From: Flavobacteriales bacterium UBA6051
GTDB taxonomy: Bacteria; Bacteroidota; Bacteroidia; Flavobacteriales_D; Crocinitomicaceae
Assembly (NCBI GenBank): GCA_002427735.1
Contig: DIYP01000014.1
Coordinates: 1 to 64,000 of the forward strand
Reading direction: 5' to 3'
Length of the DNA stretch: 64,000 nt
Shown: one piece after another, positions 32,158-41,057 of the stretch
Layout of the letters: each line of letters starts with the position of its first letter
Numbering within the stretch: the stretch's first letter is position 1
Translations under genes and position numbers: made by a program
The notes under the pieces: generated by a model
The model's input: the letters and a program-made list of their open reading frames with translations, nothing else
Databases searched by the model: none
Told to the model about the DNA's origin: nothing

Positions 32158-32610
32158 TTAGTCAACAATTACGATAGCATCAATGCTATCTCCCTGTCTG
32201 ATGTCATCAACGATATCTACTCCCTCAGTCACTTTTCCGAAACACGTGTGATTTCCGTCAAGATGAGCTGTATTATCGCGAGAGTGACAAACAAAGAATT
32301 GAGAACCACCTGTATTTCTTCCAGCATGCGCCATTGACAAAACACCGCGATCGTGAAATTGTTTGTCAGCTGTTACCTCGCAATCGATTGAATAACCAGG
32401 GCCACCAGTTCCTGGCATTCCTTCTGCTCCGTCTCTTGAGTTAGGGCACCCACCCTGAATAACAAAATTTGGAATTACTCTGTGGAACTTAAGTCCATCA
32501 TAAAAACCGTCCTTTGCCAGTTTTACAAAATTCGCCACTGTATTTGGAGTCTCATTTGAATACAACTCCACTTTCATCTCTCCTTTATTCGTCTTTATAA
32601 TTGCTTCCAT
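32158..32610 (-). CDS. Peptidyl-prolyl cis-trans isomerase, cyclophilin type
   Basis: The 150-residue cytoplasmic cyclophilin shows FHRVIPNFVIQGG (about 42-54) with the catalytic arginine, MAHAGRNTGGSQFFV (about 93-107) and LDGNHTCFGKV (about 116-126). It catalyses proline isomerisation in protein folding. The tryptophan that normally precedes LDG is a histidine here (AHLDG), as in many bacterial forms with weak cyclosporin binding. It begins the two-gene operon with the CrtD-like desaturase. The link to carotenoids is positional only. Confidence 0.9.
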   Translation of the reverse strand: MEAIIKTNKGEMKVELYSNETPNTVANFVKLAKDGFYDGLKFHRVIPNFVIQGGCPNSRDGAEGMPGTGGPGYSIDCEVTADKQFHDRGVLSMAHAGRNTGGSQFFVCHSRDNTAHLDGNHTCFGKVTEGVDIVDDIRQGDSIDAIVIVD

Positions 32611-32720
32611 AATAATTTCTTATTTCGTACAAATATCGGTAAAGTTCGCCAATTGAATTCCTAAACCTTGAAAGATTCAAAAGTTTGGAATGGTCGCGTT
32701 ATTCGTCTAATGAACTTAAC

Positions 32721-32728
32721 TACATTTG
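32721..32728 (+). promoter_or_regulatory. Promoter -7 element before bshC
   Basis: TACATTTG is an exact TAnnTTTG match ending 4 nt before the ATG at 32733, which argues against the upstream ATG at 32685. Confidence 0.65.
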
Positions 32729-32732
32729 TTTT

Positions 32733-34316
32733 ATGCAGGTATTTCAATTTCACCGACATCAATTAAAACGATTTAACGATCAACATCTCAATTTAGTCTA
32801 TAACCAAGATGTTTATTCAGAATATATTCATCGTGATTTCTCACTTCAGCATTTTAACCAGCAGGCGGAAGAAAAGAAGACGAATTTTCTTGGTAGGGAA
32901 GTCCTTGTTGATTCACTGAACAATCAATATCAAGGTATCGATGAGTTAGGATTGGTAGGTGAAAATATTGCTTCATTAGCTGATGAAAATACGTTTACGG
33001 TAACAACCGGTCATCAACTTTCCTTGTTTACAGGACCACTTTATTTTGTGGTAAAAATAATGCATGTGATCAAGTTGAGTGAGTTACTGAGTGAACGTTA
33101 TCCTGATAAAAAGTTTGTTCCTGTTTACTGGATGGCTTCGGAAGATCATGACTTTGAAGAAATTCGAAAAATTAACCTTTTTGGAAGAGAATTAGAATGG
33201 GAGTCAAATCAAACTGGAGCCGTAGGAAGATTTGACATTTCCGGTATGGATGAAATGAAACTAGCGGTTAAAGATTTCTTTAAGAATAACGCTGAAGCAG
33301 AGATTCATCAGTTGCTGGACAACTATTCGGGTAATAATCTGGCAATGGCAACCAGATCAATGGTGCATGAACTATTCAAAGCATATGGGTTGGTCGTTGT
33401 AGACGGCGATGATGCTGAACTTAAGAAAACCTTTGCCCCAGTAATAAAGAAAGAATTGACGGAGAAGTTTTCATTCGAAGCGGTGAAGAAAACTTCGGAA
33501 TCCTTGAAGAAGGATGGCGGAAAAATTCAAGTAAACCCTAGAGAAGTAAACCTGTTTTATCTTAAAGACAATATTCGATCCAGAATTATTGAGGAGGGCG
33601 GTATTTTTTCAGTTGACGGAGTTGGGAGCTTCTCATCTGAGGAATTATTAGAAGAAGTCAATGCGCATCCCGAACGATTTTCTCCCAATGTGATTTTGAG
33701 ACCACTTTATCAAGAAATGATTTTGCCGAATCTAGCGTATATTGGAGGAGTAGGGGAAATGTCTTACTGGCTACAAATAAAAGGAGTGTTCGATGCTGTT
33801 GGATGCCTTTATCCATTGATTGGAGTTAGGAATTCACTGATGTGGATTGACAGAGGTATATCCAAGAAAATGGAGAAAATAGCACTGCATATTGAAGATG
33901 CTTTTAAATCAGTAGACGACTTAAAAAGGCAGTACGTTTCAGAGCATTCAGGAGATGAATTGGATTTTAGAACTTTAGATGCTAATACGGAACAACTAAC
34001 ATCTTTGCTCAAGGAAATGATGATCACGATTGATGCGGGGAAAGAACAATTCATTGCAGGGGAAACAACTCGTTTGGAAAAGCAAATAGACGGATTGAAA
34101 CAAAAAATGGTGAAAATCGCTAAGTCTAATCATGAAAGCGCGATGAAGCAGATTGATTCCATTAAAGACAAGCTATTTCCAGGGAATGGACTACAAGAAC
34201 GCTCAGCCAATTTTTTCAGCTTTTGTCCAGATGGCAATTACTCTGATCGACTACAATGGTTGCACGAAGCGCTTGATCCTGAACAAAATGATTTCTTCGT
34301 TATCCGTGAATCATGA
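32733..34316 (+). CDS. bshC: Putative bacillithiol biosynthesis cysteine-adding enzyme BshC
   Basis: The frame is open from 32685, but MQVFQFHRHQLKRF at 32733 is the usual kind of start and is preceded by an exact -7 element, giving 527 residues. Conserved BshC segments include TTGHQLSLFTGPLYFVVKIMHVIKL (about 90-114), FVPVYWMASEDHDFEEI (about 127-143) and the GGVGEMSYWLQ segment (about 333). BshC adds cysteine to GlcN-malate to finish bacillithiol, a low-molecular-weight thiol. A coiled-coil region near the C-terminus is typical. No other bsh gene is in the window. Confidence 0.93.
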   Translation: MQVFQFHRHQLKRFNDQHLNLVYNQDVYSEYIHRDFSLQHFNQQAEEKKTNFLGREVLVDSLNNQYQGIDELGLVGENIASLADENTFTVTTGHQLSLFTGPLYFVVKIMHVIKLSELLSERYPDKKFVPVYWMASEDHDFEEIRKINLFGRELEWESNQTGAVGRFDISGMDEMKLAVKDFFKNNAEAEIHQLLDNYSGNNLAMATRSMVHELFKAYGLVVVDGDDAELKKTFAPVIKKELTEKFSFEAVKKTSESLKKDGGKIQVNPREVNLFYLKDNIRSRIIEEGGIFSVDGVGSFSSEELLEEVNAHPERFSPNVILRPLYQEMILPNLAYIGGVGEMSYWLQIKGVFDAVGCLYPLIGVRNSLMWIDRGISKKMEKIALHIEDAFKSVDDLKRQYVSEHSGDELDFRTLDANTEQLTSLLKEMMITIDAGKEQFIAGETTRLEKQIDGLKQKMVKIAKSNHESAMKQIDSIKDKLFPGNGLQERSANFFSFCPDGNYSDRLQWLHEALDPEQNDFFVIRES

Positions 34317-34355
34317 TTCGGTAAAATAATCTGTCTTAGTTCTCGTTTCTAAGAC

Positions 34356-34363
34356 TACATTTG
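34356..34363 (+). promoter_or_regulatory. Promoter -7 element before TonB receptor
   Basis: TACATTTG is an exact match ending 4 nt before the ATG at 34368, again implying an mRNA with no or almost no leader. Confidence 0.6.
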
Positions 34364-34367
34364 CACA

Positions 34368-37100
34368 ATGCGCGGATTTCTTTTAATCATATTTACGCTA
34401 CTTATGTTTCTTTCGTTTGGACAAACAACGAAAGTAACTGGACGCTGTCTTGATAAGCGTGGGGTTCCCGTGGACAACGTTCAGGTGTATTCCAAAACAG
34501 CAAAGAAGGATTTAGTACGTACAAATGAAGAAGGTGAATACGAATTAACATTCGAACAACAAGAAGGAGATACTGTTCTCATCATTTACAGAACAGGGAA
34601 GATGCAGGATCAGCAACGCGTTGTATTAAAGGGGAAACGTACGAAGGCTGAAAAAGTCAAATTTCCATTTCAACAAGTTGGACAGCTGACAGCAAGTTCC
34701 GAGAAGCAAGATCCTTTTGATCCCCCTGTGCTAGCACCAACGGATTTACAGCAAGTGCCAGGAACCGGAGGGGTAGAGCGCCTATTGGTATATTCCACTG
34801 CTGCGGTCTCTAACAATGAGTTGACGACTAATTATAATGTGCGTGGAGGAAGTTATGAGGAAAATCTTGTGTACGTAAATGGGTTCAATGTATACAGACC
34901 TTTTTTGACACGCTCTGGGCAGCAGGAAGGTATGAGTTTTATCAATTCCGCTTTGGTAAAATCTATTCAGTTTTCGGCTGGTGGTTTTGATTCTGAGTAT
35001 GGCGACAAGTTGAGTTCCGTATTGGATATTACTTACAAAACACCAACAGAATTTCATGGGTCAATAATGGGGTCATTATTGGGAGTGGAAGCACACATTG
35101 AACAAGCACCAAGCGCACGATTCAATTATCTGGTGGGAGCTCGTTATCGCTCAAATGGATATTTATTGAATTCCTTACCGACGCAAGGAGGCTACAATCC
35201 CGTTTTTTGGGATGCTCAGTTTTTGACCAACGTGAATCTTACGGAAAACCTTACCTGGTCTGTTCTTGGACATTTTTCATCGAACAATTATCGCTTTACG
35301 CCAGAGACGCAAGAAACGGATTTTGGAACAGCAAATGAAGCATATTCATTCCGTGTGTATTTCGAAGGAGAAGAAGAAACCAAATTCCAGACTATGATGG
35401 GAGGGACTTCTTTGAAATGGAAAGCTTCAAAGAACACGAACTTAGATCTCTACGCCACTGTATTTAATACTGTTGAGCGCGAGTATTTTGATATTCTCGG
35501 AGAATATTTTATCAACGAATTAGAAACTGATCCTTCTCAGGAAGCGTTTGGTGATTCGGTTGCAGTGCTTGGCGTTGGTTCCTTCCTGAACCATGCGCGG
35601 AACAAATTGAATGCAACGATCATTAATATTTATCATAACGGAGATCATACGTTCAAACGAGGCTTCAAGGATGAACGCCGATTACAGTTCCGTTCTCACC
35701 AGATGAAATGGGGAGTAAACTTCCAGATGGATGATTTTGACGATAAGTTAAGTGAGTGGGAGGTTGTTGACTCAGCAGGATATTCATTACCTCAGGGAAA
35801 TGATGCTGAGATTATTTTATTTGAGACAATTAAAGGGGAACTAAACTTACAGTCGCACCGTTACACCGGCTTTCTTCAATTCAATTCATTGTGGTCTAAC
35901 AATGAGCGAAATAAGGTAGTTACTGTTTCTAAAAAGTATAAAAAGATTGACGCTAACGGTGTTAAGACACGTGAGAAAAGAACGTTCAGCGATACCATTA
36001 TTGAATCTCCTTCGAAATGGGCTTTGAGTATTGGAACGCGCGCTGGATATACGACTGCGAACGATGAGTTTTACGTTACACCACGAGCAATTGTGAAGTA
36101 TTATCCGCGTGCGTACATGGTGAAGGATGAACGTGTAGTGAGAAGAAATATGAACATTCATCTTTCTACTGGTTTGTACTATCAACCACCATTTTATCGA
36201 GAGTTCAGAACTTTTGACGGTGCTTTGAACCTTGACGTTAAAGCACAAAAGTCGGCACATATCGTTTTAGGAACAGATGTTTATTTCGATATGTGGGAAC
36301 GCGAGCGACCTTTTAAATTTTCAGCAGAAGCTTACTACAAATACATGTGGGATTTAAACACCTACGAAATTGAAAACGTACGTACGCGTTATTATGCCAA
36401 TAATGATGCGGTTGGTTATGCTTATGGATTGGACATGAACGTCAATGGTCAGTTTATTGAGGGGATTGAATCGTTTTTCAAGGCTGGCTTTCTAAATACG
36501 CGTGAGGATATCATTGGTGATTTTTACTATGATTATTACAATGCTGCCGGAGAAGTAATAAAGTTCGGTATTAGTGAAGATCAAACGGTTGTGGACAGTG
36601 TGCGCGTTGAACCTGGGTTTATTCCTAGACCAACAGATCAGTGGATCAACTTTGGTGCGTTGATTCAGGATAGAATGCCGAAGTTCGAAAGTTTTAGTGT
36701 TCAGGTTGGTATTCAATACGGTTCTAGATTGCCTTACGGGCCGCCAGATTTTCAACGTTACAAGGACACACTTCGACTGAAGTCATATTTCCGAGTAGAC
36801 ATGGGAATGTCGTATGATTTTCTTTACAAGTACAAGAAGAAAATGTACGAGCTGGAAAAGGCAAAGCTAATGGCGCAAAAAAATGGAAGCGGTATTCAAG
36901 AAAAACCAGAAGAAGTAAAGCAAAATTTCTTTGTGCGTAATTTTACTGATGCAATTCTATCATTTGAAGTATTCAACTTGCTTGGTGTGAATAATGTACT
37001 TTCTAAACAATGGGTACAAGATGTTTCCGGTAGGTATTATTCCATTCCAAATTTTCTTACGCAGCGCCGATTTAATTTAAAATTGATTCTTCGCTTTTAG
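34368..37100 (+). CDS. TonB-dependent receptor
   Basis: The 910-residue protein has a signal peptide (1-18, ending SFGQ), a carboxypeptidase-like regulatory domain (about 20-90), a plug domain (about 115-220, with TTNYNVRGGSYEENLVYVNG) and a C-terminal beta-barrel (about 230-910) ending in the typical aromatic LILRF. Such receptors import iron chelates, vitamins, peptides or glycans with TonB energy. The substrate is not evident and no SusD-type partner lies next to it. It follows bshC by 51 nt but has its own promoter. A lysine-rich stretch near 860 may be an internal loop. Confidence 0.88.
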   Translation: MRGFLLIIFTLLMFLSFGQTTKVTGRCLDKRGVPVDNVQVYSKTAKKDLVRTNEEGEYELTFEQQEGDTVLIIYRTGKMQDQQRVVLKGKRTKAEKVKFPFQQVGQLTASSEKQDPFDPPVLAPTDLQQVPGTGGVERLLVYSTAAVSNNELTTNYNVRGGSYEENLVYVNGFNVYRPFLTRSGQQEGMSFINSALVKSIQFSAGGFDSEYGDKLSSVLDITYKTPTEFHGSIMGSLLGVEAHIEQAPSARFNYLVGARYRSNGYLLNSLPTQGGYNPVFWDAQFLTNVNLTENLTWSVLGHFSSNNYRFTPETQETDFGTANEAYSFRVYFEGEEETKFQTMMGGTSLKWKASKNTNLDLYATVFNTVEREYFDILGEYFINELETDPSQEAFGDSVAVLGVGSFLNHARNKLNATIINIYHNGDHTFKRGFKDERRLQFRSHQMKWGVNFQMDDFDDKLSEWEVVDSAGYSLPQGNDAEIILFETIKGELNLQSHRYTGFLQFNSLWSNNERNKVVTVSKKYKKIDANGVKTREKRTFSDTIIESPSKWALSIGTRAGYTTANDEFYVTPRAIVKYYPRAYMVKDERVVRRNMNIHLSTGLYYQPPFYREFRTFDGALNLDVKAQKSAHIVLGTDVYFDMWERERPFKFSAEAYYKYMWDLNTYEIENVRTRYYANNDAVGYAYGLDMNVNGQFIEGIESFFKAGFLNTREDIIGDFYYDYYNAAGEVIKFGISEDQTVVDSVRVEPGFIPRPTDQWINFGALIQDRMPKFESFSVQVGIQYGSRLPYGPPDFQRYKDTLRLKSYFRVDMGMSYDFLYKYKKKMYELEKAKLMAQKNGSGIQEKPEEVKQNFFVRNFTDAILSFEVFNLLGVNNVLSKQWVQDVSGRYYSIPNFLTQRRFNLKLILRF

Positions 37101-37499
37101 CTATTCCTCTTCTTTGTAGGTGACAAATACGGATTCTGAAATAACTTTTCCACTTTCGGCATCAATGAGTATTCGAAGTTTATGCTCATCAAGTTGAAGT
37201 ATATGATATAAGTCTTTGGAACCAAATAAATGAATGGTGAGTAGTGCTCCATTTTGCTCATAGCTTCCTTCCATGGGGTCTAATGATTCCAAAGTCACAA
37301 GTAATAAGCCGTTCGCTGCGAATTCCCAAACATTTTTACCGTAAGCACTCGCACCATTACGTTCACTACCATTGATGAAATAAGTCGAATCCATAATCCA
37401 AGTGGTGCCCAAAATATTGGCTGTTGAATCCATTGGAGCTGCATAAGAACATAGTGGTAAGCCACATGCAACACAAGTAAGTATAAGAAGCCGCTTCAT
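37101..37499 (-). CDS. Small exported lipocalin-like protein
   Basis: The frame is open to 37517. The ATG at 37499 starts a compact signal peptide (MKRLLILTCVACGLPLCSYA) and is preferred (132 residues). The mature protein is a beta-rich domain with GTTWIMDSTYFINGS near its start and no recognised catalytic motif, which suggests a lipocalin-like fold; a DUF-type family is also possible. Its stop directly abuts the stop of the TonB receptor (37100/37101) with no base between. Function unknown. Confidence 0.6.
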   Translation of the reverse strand: MKRLLILTCVACGLPLCSYAAPMDSTANILGTTWIMDSTYFINGSERNGASAYGKNVWEFAANGLLLVTLESLDPMEGSYEQNGALLTIHLFGSKDLYHILQLDEHKLRILIDAESGKVISESVFVTYKEEE

Positions 37500-37539
37500 T
37501 CTGCCATTTTTATTCAAGTTAAGAAAAGTGATTTACAGA

Positions 37540-37567
37540 AAAAGCCGCACTTTAAAGTGCGGCTTTT
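37540..37567 (-). terminator. Terminator after zinc metalloprotease
   Basis: A perfect 28-bp palindrome, AAAAGCCGCACTTT and its complement, is followed on the minus strand by a T run. It stands 20 nt after the stop at 37587. Confidence 0.88.
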
Positions 37568-37586
37568 ATTATTGTGAGATCTACAT

Positions 37587-40187
37587 CTACTTGATTTCAT
37601 TCAATGCATTGTCAATTAGCGTTGTCAAGTGCATTTTATGTGCTTTCGTTGAAATGTCACCTGAATTTCCAGCAGCCATTCTTCGAATTTGATTCAGGAA
37701 GTAAACAGCGTGTGATTGCACAACAGGCATATAGCGTCCTGCGCTTTTTCCAGTGACCATTGCTATTAGCTTTTTCGTGTAGGCTAATTGTAAGTTCTGG
37801 CGCATGGTATTTACATTCCCACTGATATCTGCTTTGAAAATTCCATCGGTTAGTTCTTTCATCATGGTAGAAAGATCATATTCGTTCCCGTAAACTTTTG
37901 AGTCAACAATACGTTGAAGCGTATTTGGATGAAGAATATGATTGATGGCTCCCATTTGAATTGAGATTGCATATGTATGCACTTTAGGATCCTCTGAGCG
38001 CACGAAGAAGTTAAATCCACGACGTTGCTGTTGCAAGTAGTTGTATAACCCATCTGCAAAATCGAATGCGTCAGGAGCAAAGATGCGTTCTGAAAGCGTA
38101 TTCATTGCCAATTTTTGTGTCTCAAGTTCTACGGGAATATAAGGTTTTGTAGCTCCTTCTTGTCCTAACATGGCACGATCAACATATACACCTCCTACGT
38201 AGCGAGATGTAGTGCTTGCAACATCACGGTATTGTCTTAACATAGACATATAAGCGATGTAATGGTCATGATGAGAGTTACCATCAATAGCATACTTTTT
38301 AAGCATTTGAGAAGCGAGCATATCAACAAGGTCTAGTCGCTCAACTCCGTACTCAATAGCGTCACTTGTAAGATCAAAAATGTTCACACGTGGATCAATT
38401 GCTTTTCCCGGAGAACGCATGTCATCCGCATCATTACCAAACAATAACTGATGTTCAGTAGAGCGATTGAGTAATTCTGTTGTTTCTTCTTCGGTGCGTC
38501 CTTGCTCATAAGCAAATTGAATTGCCCATAGATCATATGGACCTGGGCGCATTGTATAATACTGACCTTGTTTCGATCTATCCTTTGCAGCATTGATCGA
38601 AGGGTAATCCATTACAGACCCCATTAAACCAACTTTTTCAGTTACTTCTCTGTTGTTAATTGTTGCTAAGTCATGCAGTTGACTTGATTTCATATTATGA
38701 TTCAGACCAAGTGTATGACCTATTTCATGAAGTACGAGGTAATGGAGGAATTCTTTAATCATTTGACTATTCTCCATGGCTTCATTATCAATATACTCAA
38801 GTACAAGCCCTGCAAATGCATTATTTACGGCGCTTTGTTGAGAAGCTTGACATCCGAAGTGTTCGCAATTGGCAAACTGAATCATATTTTCTTCAGTGTT
38901 CCCCGTTGCTTCGTTACCAGCAAAGAACTCTTCTGCTTTCAAACGACCAATAACCGAGCGGTACTCGAACATAATGTCCGCACCCAATATTTCTCCGGTT
39001 CTTGGATTCACAAAACTCGGACCATAACCTCCAAATGGTGGATAAGGAGAAGCTGTCCAGCGAAGAACATTGTAGCGGATATCACCGGCATCCCATTCAG
39101 CATCGTCTGGCTGTTGCTTTACTACTAGTGCATTTTTAAATCCGGCTGCTTCAAAGGCAATATTCCATTGTTCTGCTGCTGACTTAATTATTGGTCGTAA
39201 GTGTTGAGGTGTAGTGTTCTCCATCCACCAAACAATTGGCTCAACAGGTTCGGAAATCTCAAGTTCAGGATTCTTTTTAACAAGATTCCATCTGTGAACC
39301 AAGTCGCGGTAGTTAGCATGTGCAAGACTTGTCATATCCGTTACTTGAGTCATGAAATAACCAACTCGCGGGTCGTCCATTAATGGCTGATAATCGTTTT
39401 CCGGCATAGCAATTAAGCTATGGAACAATTTTATACTGACATTACGACCATCTGTAACATCGCGTCCACCACCATTCAACACACTTGGTTTAGAATAAAC
39501 ATATTCAATTGCAAGATCAGTGTTTTCAGGATAACTTCTTACATCATTTACTTTTGTCTTATCCTTATCAAGGTTCCCTAATTTAAAAGAGAATGGTGAT
39601 TGACCTGGGAAGTTTGGCGGTTTTACTTGACTGAACGTTTCCTTCAAGAATAACGCATCTGCGTCAATGAGATAAGCCGTTTCGTCATCATTTACTCCTT
39701 CGATTTTCATACTTGCCATAATTGCACTTGGCATATTGGCTTCGGCAGCCTTTGACAATGCATTCTCCGGATCGAAATAAGAAGAAGTGTTCTGTGTTAT
39801 GAACTCAATTTTATTGAAATACTTTTCAATTTTAAACACTTTCGAGCCTCTGTAATTACCTCTGAAACCACGAACAGCAGCGGGACCATCCGCCGTTTGA
39901 CTAAAATAGATGAACTCTTTACCAAACTGCTCCTCTTTGATCAACATTTTTAGAGCTCCAGTTGTTGAATCCTGATAAATTGTAAAAAGTCCTTCAAACG
40001 CTTCACTCTTTTTTATCAGGTCTTCAATTTTCTTTGGAGCATCCTTGGAAGGAGCTTCTTTTTTAGGTTCATCACCTTTTTTCTTCTTTTTTTTCTGTGC
40101 GTGTACGTTCTGTACAGAGAATACAAGCAATGCCAATAATGCAAAGCGCAAATATCCCTTTCCGAACGAGGAGACCGTGTTTTTCAT
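37587..40187 (-). CDS. Zinc-dependent metalloprotease (DUF5117/DUF4953 type), secreted
   Basis: The 866-residue protein has a signal peptide (about 1-30, ending VHAQ), a lysine-rich linker, a DUF5117-like N-region (about 95-330), and the extended metzincin zinc site HEIGHTLGLNHNM (about 484-496) in a DUF4953-like domain, followed by an alpha-helical C-region. The enzyme hydrolyses proteins in the periplasm or outside; its substrate is unknown. A run of six lysines right after the signal is encoded by a run of A and may mediate retention. The gene is single and ends at a strong terminator. A TAAGTTTA element upstream resembles a -7 site. Confidence 0.88.
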   Translation of the reverse strand: MKNTVSSFGKGYLRFALLALLVFSVQNVHAQKKKKKKGDEPKKEAPSKDAPKKIEDLIKKSEAFEGLFTIYQDSTTGALKMLIKEEQFGKEFIYFSQTADGPAAVRGFRGNYRGSKVFKIEKYFNKIEFITQNTSSYFDPENALSKAAEANMPSAIMASMKIEGVNDDETAYLIDADALFLKETFSQVKPPNFPGQSPFSFKLGNLDKDKTKVNDVRSYPENTDLAIEYVYSKPSVLNGGGRDVTDGRNVSIKLFHSLIAMPENDYQPLMDDPRVGYFMTQVTDMTSLAHANYRDLVHRWNLVKKNPELEISEPVEPIVWWMENTTPQHLRPIIKSAAEQWNIAFEAAGFKNALVVKQQPDDAEWDAGDIRYNVLRWTASPYPPFGGYGPSFVNPRTGEILGADIMFEYRSVIGRLKAEEFFAGNEATGNTEENMIQFANCEHFGCQASQQSAVNNAFAGLVLEYIDNEAMENSQMIKEFLHYLVLHEIGHTLGLNHNMKSSQLHDLATINNREVTEKVGLMGSVMDYPSINAAKDRSKQGQYYTMRPGPYDLWAIQFAYEQGRTEEETTELLNRSTEHQLLFGNDADDMRSPGKAIDPRVNIFDLTSDAIEYGVERLDLVDMLASQMLKKYAIDGNSHHDHYIAYMSMLRQYRDVASTTSRYVGGVYVDRAMLGQEGATKPYIPVELETQKLAMNTLSERIFAPDAFDFADGLYNYLQQQRRGFNFFVRSEDPKVHTYAISIQMGAINHILHPNTLQRIVDSKVYGNEYDLSTMMKELTDGIFKADISGNVNTMRQNLQLAYTKKLIAMVTGKSAGRYMPVVQSHAVYFLNQIRRMAAGNSGDISTKAHKMHLTTLIDNALNEIK

Positions 40188-40279
40188 GGTTGAATTTTAT
40201 AAAATCGATTTAGGTACTAAACTTAGCAAAAAAAGACGGAACGCCTTTTAGCACTAATATGAGCGGTTAACATGCACAA

Positions 40280-40720
40280 TCAACGGTCAAGAAGTCTACG
40301 ATGGTAAGAAATCTGTCCCAGATGATAGTTCAAGTGACCCTGCAGATGTAACAAGAAAAACTGCACTGTCATCGGACTTCCAAACACTTCTATTGGATAC
40401 TTTTCAGAAAGGGCATTAGGGCTTAGCTTTTCAAGTGCTGATTGAACCGCTTTTTTGGTTGTTTCTATTTCTTGAATCAACGATTCTCGCGAGTGAACGT
40501 CTGAAAACTCAGCAACCCGATCTCTGACGTAGCCCGAGTTTCCCAGGATACTTCCAACAAAATGCTGCAAATTACCACAGAGATGCAGGCATAAAGTTCC
40601 CCCGCTGTTATTCACTTGTCCATCCTTTACCCAGAGATTGGATGCATTATTATATGTGTTTATTTCACTCGCTAATCGATCGAGATCTCTATCAAATAAG
40701 GTCTTCAGTGTATCAATCAC
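40280..40720 (-). CDS. DinB-family protein
   Basis: The 146-residue protein has the four-helix DinB fold with a predicted metal triad: His near 46 (LHLCGNLQHFVG) and HLQGHLNYHLGQI (about 128-140). DinB-like proteins (related to mycothiol/bacillithiol-dependent transferases) often bind zinc or nickel. The presence of bshC in the same window makes a thiol-S-transferase role conceivable, which is speculative. The start overlaps the end of the preceding gene by 8 nt, so it is the last gene of a three-gene operon. Confidence 0.83.
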   Translation of the reverse strand: MIDTLKTLFDRDLDRLASEINTYNNASNLWVKDGQVNNSGGTLCLHLCGNLQHFVGSILGNSGYVRDRVAEFSDVHSRESLIQEIETTKKAVQSALEKLSPNALSEKYPIEVFGSPMTVQFFLLHLQGHLNYHLGQISYHRRLLDR

Positions 40721-41057
40721 GATTCATCTTTTTAATAATAGCATATTCTCCAATGCGACTTTGCATTTGCTCCGGATCGTCTTCACAAATATCCCATGAA
40801 CCGTTTACAATTTCAATTTCGGCGTCAAGTCCTTTACCGACAAGTTTTTCTAGTTCTTCCGCCGCAACAGAGCTCTCACAAATTTTGATGAAATAATCGG
40901 CAACTGAGCAACGCAAATAGAACTCTTCACGATCGGTTGCTTTGCCATTTTTTAGAATGAATGGTTTCTTGATCAATTGACAGTGCATTCCCGTTTTTTC
41001 CTGTCCGAAAGAAGAAAAACTGATCAGTGAAAATAGAACGATAAAATATTTCATCAT
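40713..41057 (-). CDS. Exported hypothetical protein
   Basis: The 114-residue protein has a signal peptide (1-18, ending SFGQ) and a mature part with four cysteines (in MHCQLI, LRCSVA, KICESS and WDICED), which may form two disulfides. I do not recognise a family. It overlaps the aminotransferase gene upstream (ATGA, 41054-41057) and DinB downstream, so all three are translationally coupled. Function unknown. Confidence 0.65.
   Translation of the reverse strand: MMKYFIVLFSLISFSSFGQEKTGMHCQLIKKPFILKNGKATDREEFYLRCSVADYFIKICESSVAAEELEKLVGKGLDAEIEIVNGSWDICEDDPEQMQSRIGEYAIIKKMNRD

Noticed and set aside
32685..32732. ATG at 32685 as the bshC start.
   Set aside because: An exact -7 promoter element lies at 32721-32728, inside that extension, and the BshC family begins with the sequence at 32733.
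38697..39128. A 143-codon open frame on the plus strand inside the zinc metalloprotease gene.
   Set aside because: It is antisense to a clearly conserved protein and its translation has no recognisable pattern, so it is a shadow frame.
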